In this document: in pieces, positions 7,672 to 16,925 of the stretch
Layout: each line of letters opens with the position of its first letter
Position numbering within the stretch: the first letter of the stretch is position 1
Origin: Deltaproteobacteria bacterium
GTDB taxonomy: Bacteria; Lernaellota; Lernaellaia; JACKCT01
Reading direction: 5' to 3'
DNA: 64,000 nucleotides
Assembly: GCA_027493875.1 (NCBI GenBank)
Contig: JAOSJX010000001.1
Coordinates: 248,001-312,000, forward strand
Made by a program: the position numbers and the translations under genes
The notes under the pieces: model-generated
Told to the model about the DNA's origin: nothing
Seen by the model: only the letters and a program-made list of their open reading frames with translations
Databases searched by the model: none

Positions 7672-10004
7672 TAACGGTCGCGGCGCTTTGCCTTTTGGTT
7701 TTTGGCGCGGTCACGGGCTGCTCATGCGGAAACGGCCTTTCGTCAAGCTCAGGGCAGGCGACCGATGACGACTCCGGTCCCGGCGTGGACGACGATGATA
7801 CGTCTTCCGATGACGACCATCCCGACGATGACGACGCGAATCCGGACGACGATGACGACGCGAATCCGGACGACGATTCGGACGACGACGCGGACGATGA
7901 CTTCGACGACGACGCGGATGTGGTTGGCGACGATATTTGCGTTGACGTATGGGACGACGTCGGCGAGTGCCCACGCGGCTTTTTGACGCCCGACGGTGCG
8001 TGCATCGAACGCATCGCCGGCGGCGCGCCGGGCCGCGAGGGCGTCTCCATCGCCGTGGGCCCCGATAATCTCGCCTACGTCGCCGCCGTCAAAGGCCGTG
8101 ATCTCCGCATCTACACCATCGACGCCTCCGGCGCGGCACCGTCATGCACGGTACGCACGATCGACTTCATGGCCGCCGGCCCGTCGATGGTCATGGATGC
8201 GGACGGTCATTTTCATCTCGCTTATACGAATCTCTGGACCGACACGCTGAAGTACGCGACGGACGCTTCGGGAACCTGGACCTTCGAGGATATCGCGGAC
8301 GTGGGGCCGGAAAGGACGTTTTCCGACGAAACGCTCTACCACGCGCACGCCTCGGTCGCCGTCGGTCCGGACGGCAACCCGCACATCGCGTACATCAACC
8401 GGACGGACGCCGATCTTCGTTACGCCAGGAAAAGCAGCGGCACCTGGACGACGGAGCCGGTGGTGACCGAAGGCAATTTCGGGGCGGAAACGGGCATCGC
8501 GGTGGACCCTTTCGGTCACGCCCACATTGTCGCCCGGAGCGTGCTGACCTTCGGCGCGTACATGGTTTACGCGACGAACAAAACGGGGACGTGGACAACC
8601 ATGTATCCGTCCGGCGATGCGGACGGCCCGGCGGTCGCGACGGACGCGGCCGGGAACGCGCACATCGCCGTCTGGCTCGAACAAGGTGCGCTCCACCAAC
8701 TCACGTACATCACGGACGCGTCGGGAACCTGGACCTCGGAAACGCCGGCGGCGGTCTTTGCGGGCCACGATCCGGCCATCGTGGTCGACGCGTCGGGGGC
8801 GGCGCACATCGCCGACCTGTTCCACACGATAGACGGGTTGGGCGCCGGGTACTTCACGAACAAGAGCGGAACGTGGAAACGCGTCCTCGCATTGCGCGAG
8901 GACGACGACCACAGCAATATCCTTAACTTCTCGCTCGCGCTGGACGCGGCCGGCGAACCGCGGATTGCTTACTACCTTCACGAGGAAATCCTTTCGTTGC
9001 GCTTCGCGTCCCGTGAAAACGGAACGTGGACGGCCGAGGCGCTGGATTCAGGCGCAAGTATCGCACGAGGTGTGTGGTGGGGTATGGACAATGCGGGATC
9101 CCAACATTTATTAAATCCAAATTTCGATTTTACGTACGAATATGGATTCCGCGCGTCCGCGACGGACAATTGGAAATATGAGGAAATAATGCCGGAATTT
9201 ACGCCGGCATGGAGCGAAAGTGCGTCTTGTAAATTTGACGGAACCGGGATCGGCCATCTTGTTTTTGGGCAAGGATCGGGCCTTGCTTATGCGACGAACT
9301 CCACCGGTGATTGGGTTGGAAGCGAATTGCCGAACGCTCCTAGCGGCTTATTCGGCGGAAACATCGACTACCATGAGAGCGGCGTCGAGGTGGTTTCCGT
9401 TATTCAATACGACACAGGTCTATACGTCGGCACGCGCGAATCTTCGGAATGGGTGTTTGAGCAGGTCGATCCTCTGGCCGTCAGCCGCGCTTCGATCAAA
9501 ATTGACGATTTTGGCGCTTTTCACGCGTCATACGGTCGGGGCGACGGCGTGGTTTACGCGATGAACGGCGATGGGACATGGACCTTTGAATTAATTGATG
9601 AAACGACCGTCCCCACGGACGAAATGGCATTGACCCTCGACCCATTCAACAACGTGCACTTGGCCTACGGTGATGGCGTCGGCATCGTGTATAGAACAAA
9701 CAACGGAGGAACTTGGGCGATAACCGATATTTGCGACGAAGGAGATTACGTTTCTCTCGCTGTAGATAACGACGGAATTCCTCATGTCTTAATCGGGTTA
9801 CTGGATTACAAAGGTATAATTCACGCTACGCCAGACTCCGGCACTTGGAAAACGACGAATATCGATAATAGCGGCAGGATGATTTCATCCTCGATCATAA
9901 GTGACACGAAAATAATTTACGCCGCTTACGACGGCGGAGATATAGAAAAATATCTCATTTCGATACCCATTGGCGAAATTGCCATTGAAAGGAGCGGGCC
10001 GTGA
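7665..10004 (+). CDS. Large repeat lipoprotein with Asp-rich linker, 5' end replaced by an IS
   Basis: The surviving frame starts at an ATG supplied by the IS end and reads MSITVAALCLLVFGAVTGC, a signal peptide whose positive n-region has been lost. The lipobox-like Cys is followed by an extreme aspartate tract of about 70 residues (DDDDANPDDDDDANPDDDSD). About ten repeats follow with the signature SGTWTTE/DASGTWTFE alternating with DPFGHAHIVA or DAAGNAHIAV, a BNR/propeller-like exported repeat architecture. The native product would be about 787 residues. From about 9060 on the gene is visibly more AT-rich than its first part. Function unknown; surface exposure is likely. Whether the truncated signal peptide still works cannot be told. 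Confidence 0.75.
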   Translation: MSITVAALCLLVFGAVTGCSCGNGLSSSSGQATDDDSGPGVDDDDTSSDDDHPDDDDANPDDDDDANPDDDSDDDADDDFDDDADVVGDDICVDVWDDVGECPRGFLTPDGACIERIAGGAPGREGVSIAVGPDNLAYVAAVKGRDLRIYTIDASGAAPSCTVRTIDFMAAGPSMVMDADGHFHLAYTNLWTDTLKYATDASGTWTFEDIADVGPERTFSDETLYHAHASVAVGPDGNPHIAYINRTDADLRYARKSSGTWTTEPVVTEGNFGAETGIAVDPFGHAHIVARSVLTFGAYMVYATNKTGTWTTMYPSGDADGPAVATDAAGNAHIAVWLEQGALHQLTYITDASGTWTSETPAAVFAGHDPAIVVDASGAAHIADLFHTIDGLGAGYFTNKSGTWKRVLALREDDDHSNILNFSLALDAAGEPRIAYYLHEEILSLRFASRENGTWTAEALDSGASIARGVWWGMDNAGSQHLLNPNFDFTYEYGFRASATDNWKYEEIMPEFTPAWSESASCKFDGTGIGHLVFGQGSGLAYATNSTGDWVGSELPNAPSGLFGGNIDYHESGVEVVSVIQYDTGLYVGTRESSEWVFEQVDPLAVSRASIKIDDFGAFHASYGRGDGVVYAMNGDGTWTFELIDETTVPTDEMALTLDPFNNVHLAYGDGVGIVYRTNNGGTWAITDICDEGDYVSLAVDNDGIPHVLIGLLDYKGIIHATPDSGTWKTTNIDNSGRMISSSIISDTKIIYAAYDGGDIEKYLISIPIGEIAIERSGP

Positions 10005-10075
10005 TCAATAAAATACATTGGGTAATAGGGGACAGTCACCTTATTTTAGAGTGCAAATATAGATCTCTTTCACTA
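10005..10075. other. Short AT-rich stretch with GGGGACAGTCACC motif beside the second IS
   Basis: Between the lipoprotein stop and the second IS lies GGGGACAGTCACC (about 10028-10040). I recall this motif as common near REP-associated (Y1) transposase genes, but no such gene is present. It may be the remnant of an older element. Confidence 0.3.
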
Positions 10076-10091
10076 GAGCACTTCACGGTTG
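10076..10091 (+). repeat. Left terminal inverted repeat of IS630 no. 2
   Basis: GAGCACTTCACGGTTG, paired inversely with 11046-11061 with two mismatches. Confidence 0.82.
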
Positions 10092-11019
10092 CATGTAGCC
10101 ACATGATTTGAACCACCCGAAAGCGTCGTCGGCGGTGACGGTGCGGAGAGCTTCGCCGATGGCGCGGAAAAGTGCGTCGAGGGTTCGGGCTTTGACCTTG
10201 CGGAGATATGCTTTGATCTTGGACCACATCTTCTCGATGGGATTGAGATCGGGACTGTACGGCGGCAGGTAACGCACCTGCGCTCCGACCGCCTCGATGA
10301 GGTGCGTCACCGCCGGGCTCTTGTGTGGCGCGAGGTTGTCCATCACCACCACGTCGCCCGCCCGCAGCCTCGGTGCCAGGACATGCTCGATGTACGTCTC
10401 GAATGCGGCGCCGTCGGTGGCCCCGTCGATGACCCAATCGACCGTTTGTCCGTTGAACCACAGCGCCGAGATCATGGTGGTCGTGTTCCAATGCCCGTGC
10501 GGCGACGCATCCACCACGCGCCCTCCGTCGAAGGCGCGCCCGTAAAGCCGGGTCATGTTGGTCTTGGCGCCGCTCTCGTCCAGAAAAATCAGGTGCGACG
10601 AGTCGATCCCGTCCGTTTCTTGGCGCCAAGCCTTCCGCCGGGCTTGGACGTCGGGACGGTCCTGCTCACGGGCGCGGAGTGACTTTTTTTCGGCGGCAGC
10701 CCAAACGGCCCAGCGCCCGATGAACGGCCATGATGCTGCCGTGGCCGCCCGTGGCTGCCAGCAGTTCTTCGAGCGTGGCGTCCGGGTTTTCGCAAACCGC
10801 CTTCTTCAAGGCTTCCAACCGCGGACCTTGATAAACAGCCTGCCGGCCGCCGCCATGCGGTTTCGGCGCGATCGACTCGCCCCGCCGCCGCCGGCCCAAG
10901 AGATTTCTCACGAATCCGTAGCTGACACCGAACCGGGCTGCGATGTCCCGCTTCGTCACCCCGCCGCGTTCGTAAGCCGCCACCACCTTCTCGCGTAGGT
11001 CCATCGAATAAGCGCTCAT
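10083..11019 (-). CDS. IS630-family transposase (two frames)
   Basis: The N-terminal frame (11019-10666) begins [20 protein letters not shown] with the [23 protein letters not shown]. The second frame carries the DDE core: [24 protein letters not shown] and [12 protein letters not shown], ending at 10083. The frames meet at A7 on the coding strand (10684-10690). The required change is +1, so a true A6 run would restore one protein. This differs from the usual -1 slippage of the family and favours a sequencing or mutational insertion. The combined protein would be about 310 residues, normal for the family. Confidence 0.85.
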
Positions 11020-11045
11020 GTCTGACGTATCGGCATAGCCAACGC

Positions 11046-11061
11046 CAAACGTGAATTGCTC
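11046..11061 (-). repeat. Right terminal inverted repeat of IS630 no. 2
   Basis: Read inward GAGCAATTCACGTTTG. It directly abuts the TA at 11062-11063. Confidence 0.82.
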
Positions 11062-11096
11062 TAATGATTTAGTACGACGCAGAGGAGGAAGAGATA

Positions 11097-11513
11097 TTGC
11101 CGATCGGCTGCGCGTACGCCGAACTCGACGTGGGCGGCGAGGTTCACTACAACGCGCCGGACGCGCCGTATTCGTTCTGGCCGACGCTGGCCCGCGATAC
11201 GGAGGAGCCCGATATCGCCGGAACCGGCACTTATCCGTTGCTCGTGCGGGGCGGGGGCGAGTCGTCGCTGACGGCGTTCAACGTCGATCCGGGCGAGGTG
11301 ACGTTCACGATCTCCGTGAACGGGGAAGAGTTGGAACTGGTCGTGCCGGACGTGTGCGCGGACGGCTACGTCACGACGTACGCGACGTTCTATTCCTCCA
11401 CATACATCGCCAACCCGACGCACGAAAACTGCACGCACAAAAAAAATTTCAACGGACCGGAGAACCGGGTACGGCACGCCGCCGGCCCGGTTCTCCACCC
11501 GAACTTGTCTTAG
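11097..11513 (+). CDS. Hypothetical protein, possibly the 3' remnant of a gene cut by the IS
   Basis: The frame starts at TTG 11097 after a good AGGAGG site about nine bases upstream and encodes MPIGCAYAELDVGGEVHYNA followed by beta-strand-rich sequence (SLTAFNVDPGEVTFTISVNG). No family is recognised. The Ala/Arg/Pro tail after ENCTHKK is encoded by the terminator hairpin of the opposite-strand operon and is probably not native; an A8 run at 11439-11446 may hide a frameshift. The frame has a stop 27 bases before the TTG, so an upstream origin cannot be shown. It may be a truncated fragment left by IS activity. Confidence 0.4.
   Translation: MPIGCAYAELDVGGEVHYNAPDAPYSFWPTLARDTEEPDIAGTGTYPLLVRGGGESSLTAFNVDPGEVTFTISVNGEELELVVPDVCADGYVTTYATFYSSTYIANPTHENCTHKKNFNGPENRVRHAAGPVLHPNLS
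11439..11496 (-). terminator. Rho-independent terminator of the MoxR/vWA operon
   Basis: On the minus strand an 11-base perfect stem (GGAGAACCGGG at 11486-11496, pairing with 11459-11469) with an internal GC hairpin is followed by a T8 run (11439-11446 as A8 on plus). It lies 14 bases past the moxR stop. Confidence 0.8.
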
Positions 11514-12497
11514 CTCAGAATTTTCCGGGCGACCTCGTCGAGAATCGTGTCCGTCTTGATGCCTTCGGCCTCGCCTTCAAACGACAGCAATAACCGGTGA
11601 CGCAGCGCGATTTTCAAAACGGCGCGGACGTCGTCCGTGCCGACCGAAAAGCGTCCGTCCGCCGCGGCGCAGACTTTCGCGAGCCGCAAAAGCGCCTGCC
11701 CGCCGCGCGGGCTGGAACCGTAGCGTACGTACTTTTTGATCGCGTCGGGCGCGGCGTCGCCGGTTGGATGCGTTGCGAGGATGAGGCGGCTGACCTGCGC
11801 GAGAAGGCTGTCCGGCACGGGGATTTCCGCGGCCAGATGCTGCGCCGCGATCATCTCGGCCCCGTTCATGACCTTGGACGCGGCGGCGGTTTCCGCTCCG
11901 GTCGTCTGCACCAGAATTTTCGACAACTCCTGCTCGCTCGGGTAGTCGATGTTGATCTTGGTGAGGAAGCGGTCGAGCTGCAGCCTCCGGCAGCGGATAA
12001 GTGCCTTCCATTTCGATCGGGTTTTGCGTGGCGATGACGAAATACGGGCGTTCGAGCGTGTAGGTGGTTCCGGCGACGGTCACGGCGCGTTCCTGCATTG
12101 CCTGCAACAGCGCGGACTGCGTTTTCGGCGTGGCGCGATTGACCTCGTCCGCGAGGAGGACCTGGGAGAAAACGGGCCCGCGCTGGAACTGAAAGACCTT
12201 ATGCCCTTTTTCGTCCTCGACGATGATGTTTGTGCCGAGGATGTCGGTCGGCATCAGGTCCGGGGTGAACTGGACGCGGCCCGCTTTCAGGTCGAACACC
12301 TGGCCGAGCGTCTGAACCAGCAGGGTTTTTCCCAAGCCGGGTACGCCTTCGATGAGCGCATGGCCGTCGGCAAAAAGCGTGCGCAGCAGGTCGAGCACGA
12401 CCGCGCGTTGTCCGACGATCACTTTTCCGATTTCCGCGGTCAACGCGGAAAAACGCCGAGCGAAATCCGCCACGCGGGCCTTGTCATCCGTCGCCAT
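11510..12497 (-). CDS. MoxR-family AAA+ ATPase
   Basis: The protein has Walker A GVPGLGKT, Walker B VLLADEVNRA, sensor ATQNPIEMEGTYPLPEA, and the C-terminal lid region VRYGSSPRGGQALLRLAKV typical of MoxR (about 328 residues). MoxR ATPases are thought to act as chaperones that assemble or activate partners bearing von Willebrand A domains. Near 11980 the frame changes by one base: the sequence gives PEAAARPLP where the family has PEAQLDRFL. Removing one G restores it and leads on to QLDRFLTKINIDYPSEQE. The ATG at 12497 follows an AGGAGG. It is the last gene of the cluster, 8 bases after the vWA protein. Confidence 0.88.
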
Positions 12498-12505
12498 CAC
12501 TCCTC

Positions 12506-15101
12506 CTACGCGCTCCGCCGGATCACGAGGGCGACGAGGATCGTCGCCAGCGCCGCGGCGAGCAAATAAGGCCGCAGCGGTTTTCGCGCCGGCACGGCCT
12601 GTTCCGGTTTTCTGAACAGTTGATCGGGCGTGGGATTGATGACGCCGCCGCCGACGGCGACGACGTCTTCCAACAGCGCCCGGTTTGTTTTGGACGAAAT
12701 AAATTCGGTCGGTCCCGCGACGCGGATTTGCCCGGCACCGCCCGTCTTGCCGCCGGGCTCGCCGGCGGACGCGATCGATACGGCATAGGCGCCCTCACCC
12801 GCTCCGGCGAGAAAGGTTTCGTAACCGCCGGGCCGCGTTTGCGTGAGGGTGTGCTCCGTTTCCACGTCGTTTTCGTCGCGCACGACGAGACGAAGCTCGA
12901 GGTTGTTGACGAAGTGGCCGTAGGGATCGCGCGCGTCCACCATAACGCGGGCGCCGCCGGGGCGCGATTCGACCGCGATGCGAAAGTCGCGCAGCGCCTG
13001 ATCGGCCATGGTACCGCGCACCACACGCTCGAGGAGCGGCGCCAACTCGGGCCAGCGACGCCAGTCACGGGCCCACGCGGCGCCCGAATCGGTTAGAAGC
13101 GCCGACGCGCGGCCGAGTCCATAACGCCACCGCGCGAGAAGCGGCTCTTTTTTGTCCGCGGTGATAAAGACTTCGCTCGTCGGGCGCGGCGCCGCCGCGT
13201 TTGTAACCGTAGAGCCCCGGCAACGGATCGAGCGCGAGTCCGCCAACAACCGCCCGCGGCGCAGCACGCGCGGCTTGATTTCCTTTTCGACGGCGACGGT
13301 TTTCGTGACGCGTTTCGTTTCTTCGAGGAAGAATTCGGGGATGTCCTCCGGATCTTCCGTGTAGTAATAGCGGCCGTTGCCGAGTTCGGCGACTTTTTCA
13401 GATGCGCTTTGTCGGATTCGCGGCCGACGGCGAGCGAGGAGATCGTGATGCCGTCGCGCGTCATATCCTGAAGGATGCCGCCGGATTGTTCGAACGATGT
13501 GACGGAGATGCCGTCGGTCAGCACGATGATGTGTTTGACGGAGGATTTGTCCTTGCGCAGCGCTTCGTAGGCGCGGGCCAGCGCGGGGTAGATCGAGGTG
13601 CCGCCGTCCACGCCGTACGAACGCAGAAGCGCTTTTTATCCGCGCGGCTTTCGGCATCGCCGACCTTATCCAACGGAATGGCCCAGCGGGGAAATCGTCG
13701 AACAGGACAACGCCGATTTTACTACGTTCCGGGAGCAGATCGACGGTGTCACTCGCGGCAAGCACGGCCATGGCGAATTTTTTTCTGACGCGCCATCGAC
13801 GCGGACTTATCCATCACGAGAACGAGGCTGATGGGATTCGGTTCGGTCTTTTTCTTTTCCTTGAAACGAACGGGCAGCGCCCGCGCGAGGGGCGGTTCGT
13901 CGCGGCCGTTTTTGGGATCGTAGAGATCGGGACCGCCGATCAGAAAAAGTCCCCCGCCGCCTTCGACGTAACGCGCCAGCGCTTCTTGTTTGGCCGCCGC
14001 GAGTTCGTTGAGCGACACGTTGGACAGAATCACGACATCGAACGACGCGAGCGCTCCGGCGCCCGCGGGCAGCGCGCGTCGTCGCCGGCGACGTTGACGG
14101 GCAGGCGCGCACTTTCGAGGGCTTCGGCGAGCGCCAGATCCTCATCGGGCCGATGCGAAAACAGCGCGGCGCGCGGCAACGATTTCACGCGCAAACGGGC
14201 TTCGAGGGTGTCGTTCTCGGGGCGCTCGTCGCCGGGGGCTTCAATGCGCGCAACAAGCGGCTGCGACGATGCGCCGGGGCGGACGTCGAGATCCATACGA
14301 TGCGTGCCCGGAGCGAGGTCGACCGAGCGCGACGCGAGTTTGCGTTTGCCTTGTTCGATCGTGAGCGTCGCCGGCGTTTCAAGGTTGGAAACAAGCTCGA
14401 CATGAACGGGTACGCGTTCGCCGGGCCGGGCCCTGGCGGGAAGAACGACGCCGCGCAGTTCAACGTCCGGACGGTTGACCGTTTCGAGGGGGACCGCGCT
14501 GACCTCGACGCCATGGCCCGCGGCGAGGACGGCTTCACGAAGCAGATCGCCTTCTGTTTCGTTGCCGTCCGAGAGAATGACGGCGCGGCGCGCGGCGCCT
14601 TCGGGGAACAGTTCGAGCGCCTGATGCAGCGCGCCAGCGATGTTCGTGCCCTCGGCGGCTTTTTCATCCGTCGCGGGCAATTCATTTACCCCGAGCGCGC
14701 GCGCGCTTCGCGGTCGAACTCTCGACGACGCGCACCCACGCGTCGCCCGCGGCGCGCAGGGCGCGATCCGCCCATGCGCCGGACACGTTCGCGCTCGGCC
14801 GGCTCGACGGAGGGCGAGCGGTCGACAAGAAGCACCGTGGCAACGCGCCGGTCCATCGACGTGTAACTCGTTTCGGCGAGCGAACCGCCAAGCACCGCTA
14901 GGGTCAACGCGACGGAAGCCACGAGCCACACGCGGCGTCCCGGCGCGAGGATGAGACGGCTCGTGCGCGCAAAGAAGACGAGCGCCGCAAGCGCGACAAG
15001 CACCGCCGCGGCGACCATCGCCACCGTCGTCGGGCCGCGCGCCTCGATCCCGGAGGCCGGCGAGAAAATCAGGAAAGCCGGCCATTTAAAAACATCGCCA
15101 T
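12506..15101 (-). CDS. Membrane protein with vWA and glutamine-amidotransferase-like domains (several frameshifts)
   Basis: The rebuilt protein is about 864 residues. Two N-terminal membrane helices (MVAAAVLVALAALVFFA; VWLVASVALTLAVLGG) precede a first vWA-like region with VLLVDRSPSV and VILSDGNETEGD. A beta-sandwich region follows, then a GATase1-like segment (ARYVEGGGGLFLIGGPDLYD), a second vWA with MIDAS-type LVLVMDKSASM and IIVLTDGIS, a second beta-rich region, and a C-terminal membrane helix (LLAAALATILVALVIRR). Frame changes occur at homopolymers 13778-13784 (T7), 13633-13637 (T5) and 13394-13398 (T5), and near 14700, 14070 and the start. The start at 15101 assumes one missing T in the run at 15086-15090. 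Likely the extracytoplasmic partner of the MoxR ATPase. Confidence 0.72.
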
Positions 15102-15102
15102 G

Positions 15103-16925
15103 TCAACGGCGGGAGAGTGCCATCGCCGCGATGACCAACCAGGTCCAGGGCAGCGCTGCGCGTTTTGTTTTCGTTTCATTCGTCCATTCGGGGACCGCCG
15201 CGCCGTCCGCCACGGCGAGATCCGATTCTTCCGGCGACAACAAACCGGCCGCGACAAGATGCGTGTCGCCGCCGTCGTCGATTTTGTAGAATCCCGGAAC
15301 GGCGGGCCGGGAACGCCGCCTTCCCCGAACGCACCGCCAGCTCTTCCGATTTTTCCGACGGGGTCGGTCACCGTTATTTTTTTCGGCGCCACTTTCCGTT
15401 TTCCACACGATCAGATCCCCGACGCGCGCCGTGCCGTCATGGCCCGCCGCTTCCGCGCGCGCGTAAGCCCACACGGCATTATGCAGAAAAATGGGAAACG
15501 CGCCGTGCATGGGAAAGTCCGTGGCGTCGAGGGCGAACGCCACGGCCAGGGCGCGGGCCGATCCGGTTTTGCGCTCCAGAATCAGCGCATCGTCGTAATG
15601 CCCCATGAGCACGAGGTCGCCGGAGGCCGGATGAATCGGACGCGCTTCGTGAATGACGAGTTGTTCCAGGTGAACGTGCTGGACGGCGGGATGCTCGTCG
15701 TCCCAACTCGTCGGCGCCGGATTGGAAACCTTCTTGCCGAGCGAGAACGGCGCGCCCGGCGGCGCAAAGTAGATCGCATCACCCGGCGGCGGCGACGGCG
15801 GCACGCAACGATCGAAAATCGTGACCCGGCCCGCGGACATGCCGGGGGCGTAACCCGCGGGCGAGGTTTTTCGACGTCCACGCCCGGATCGAGCGCCAGC
15901 GCCGTTTCAAGAAACGGATTACCGCCTGAAACGAGCAGCACCCGCGCGCTCCGCAACGGCGGGACGAACGCGAACGCAACGTCGTCGGACGACAACGCGT
16001 CGCCCAAGCCGCCGTCGAACGCGATCCCGCGGAGTACGGATGTCACCCGTCCCGTGACGCCGAACGGCAGGGGGGACGACGCGGCGGTATTCTCCGTGTG
16101 GCGGCAGCGCGAGGCTTTCCTGACCAAGCACTTTGTCCGGCGTAAAGACGGTCAATTCGGCGGCGGCTGGAACGGCCGAGAAATTGCGGACGGCGACCAG
16201 CGCTTCGTCCGTCGGCGCCAGCCCTTCCGACCGGCGCACGTCGAACGCCTGACCGCGAGGTTCGGGCGCGTCTCGCCGACGGCGACGGCGCGGACGTCGA
16301 TCCTTTCCGTTTCGCCGGACTTCACCCGATCGGGACGATCCGTGAATACGACGACGTAGGCTTCGTCGTTGTCGCGCCGATTCAACGAACGAACGGCGCC
16401 GACGGCCAATGCGACGGCCTCATCCAGCGCCGGCTCGGCCCCGAAGGCTCGGAGGTTTTCAAGCGCGCGCCGGCGTTCCGAACGCGAGGCGGTGAAGGGC
16501 GTGAGGGCGTCGGCCGTCGCCGACGCCTTGACGATCATGGCGCGGTCGCGCGGCGCGAGCGTGTCGAGCAGTTCGCGCGCGCCGCGCACCGCCAGCGCGA
16601 GCCGCGTGGCGCCGCCCTCCTCCGCGTTCATGCTTTCCGACGCGTCGATCACGACCGCGACGTATCGGTCGCCGCGCTCGTCGTCCTTCGGCCGGGGATC
16701 GACCAGCGCGAGAGCAAGGAGCCCGACGAGGATGAGTTGCATCAGAAAACTCAGTACCTCTTTCCAAAAGGATTGCCGTGCGCCCAGAACCTTTTGCCAA
16801 ATGAGCGTCGAACTGACGGCCCGGCCGCGCCGCGCGAAACGCAGCAAAAAGACGACCGCGATGACCGCGGCGAGCGCGCCGTAGAGCGCCGCGAACGCGC
16901 TCCAACTGATGCCGTTCGGAATCAT
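15103..16925 (-). CDS. BatA-like vWA membrane protein (several frameshifts)
   Basis: Starts MIPNGISWSAFAALYGALAA, with a BatA-type N-terminal membrane region (VIAVVFLLRFARRGRAV; LSFLMQLILVGLLALALVDP). A vWA domain carries the metal-site motif VVIDASESM and TDRPDRV, followed by long beta-rich segments (TVFTPDKVLGQESLALPPHG; RVLLVSGGNPFLETALALDP) and a C-terminal helix (LPWTWLVIAAMALSRR). About 607 residues. Frames change near 16245, at the G6 run near 16073, at the G5 near 15845 and at T7 15377-15383. ATG overlaps the DUF58 stop (ATGA), and its own stop lies one base before the start of the next vWA gene, so the three are translationally coupled. Confidence 0.75.

Larger units (their letters stand above)
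10076..11061 (-). mobile_element. IS630-family insertion sequence no. 2 (986 bp)
   Basis: Terminal inverted repeats GAGCACTTCACGGTTG (10076-10091) and GAGCAATTCACGTTTG (11046-11061, inverse) match at 14 of 16 positions and are flanked by TA at 10074-10075 and 11062-11063. Ends and transposase differ from element no. 1, so this is an independent element, not a copy. Confidence 0.9.

Noticed and set aside
7780..7920. GAC/GAT trinucleotide array as a CRISPR or satellite repeat
   Set aside because: It is coding: an Asp-rich linker with no spacers. The same holds for the arrays at 21300-21370, 26525-26650 and 60690-60980.
11051..11593. 180-codon plus-strand frame overlapping IS end and moxR
   Set aside because: It crosses the IS boundary, the terminator and the antisense of moxR; its composition is Arg-rich and shadow-like.
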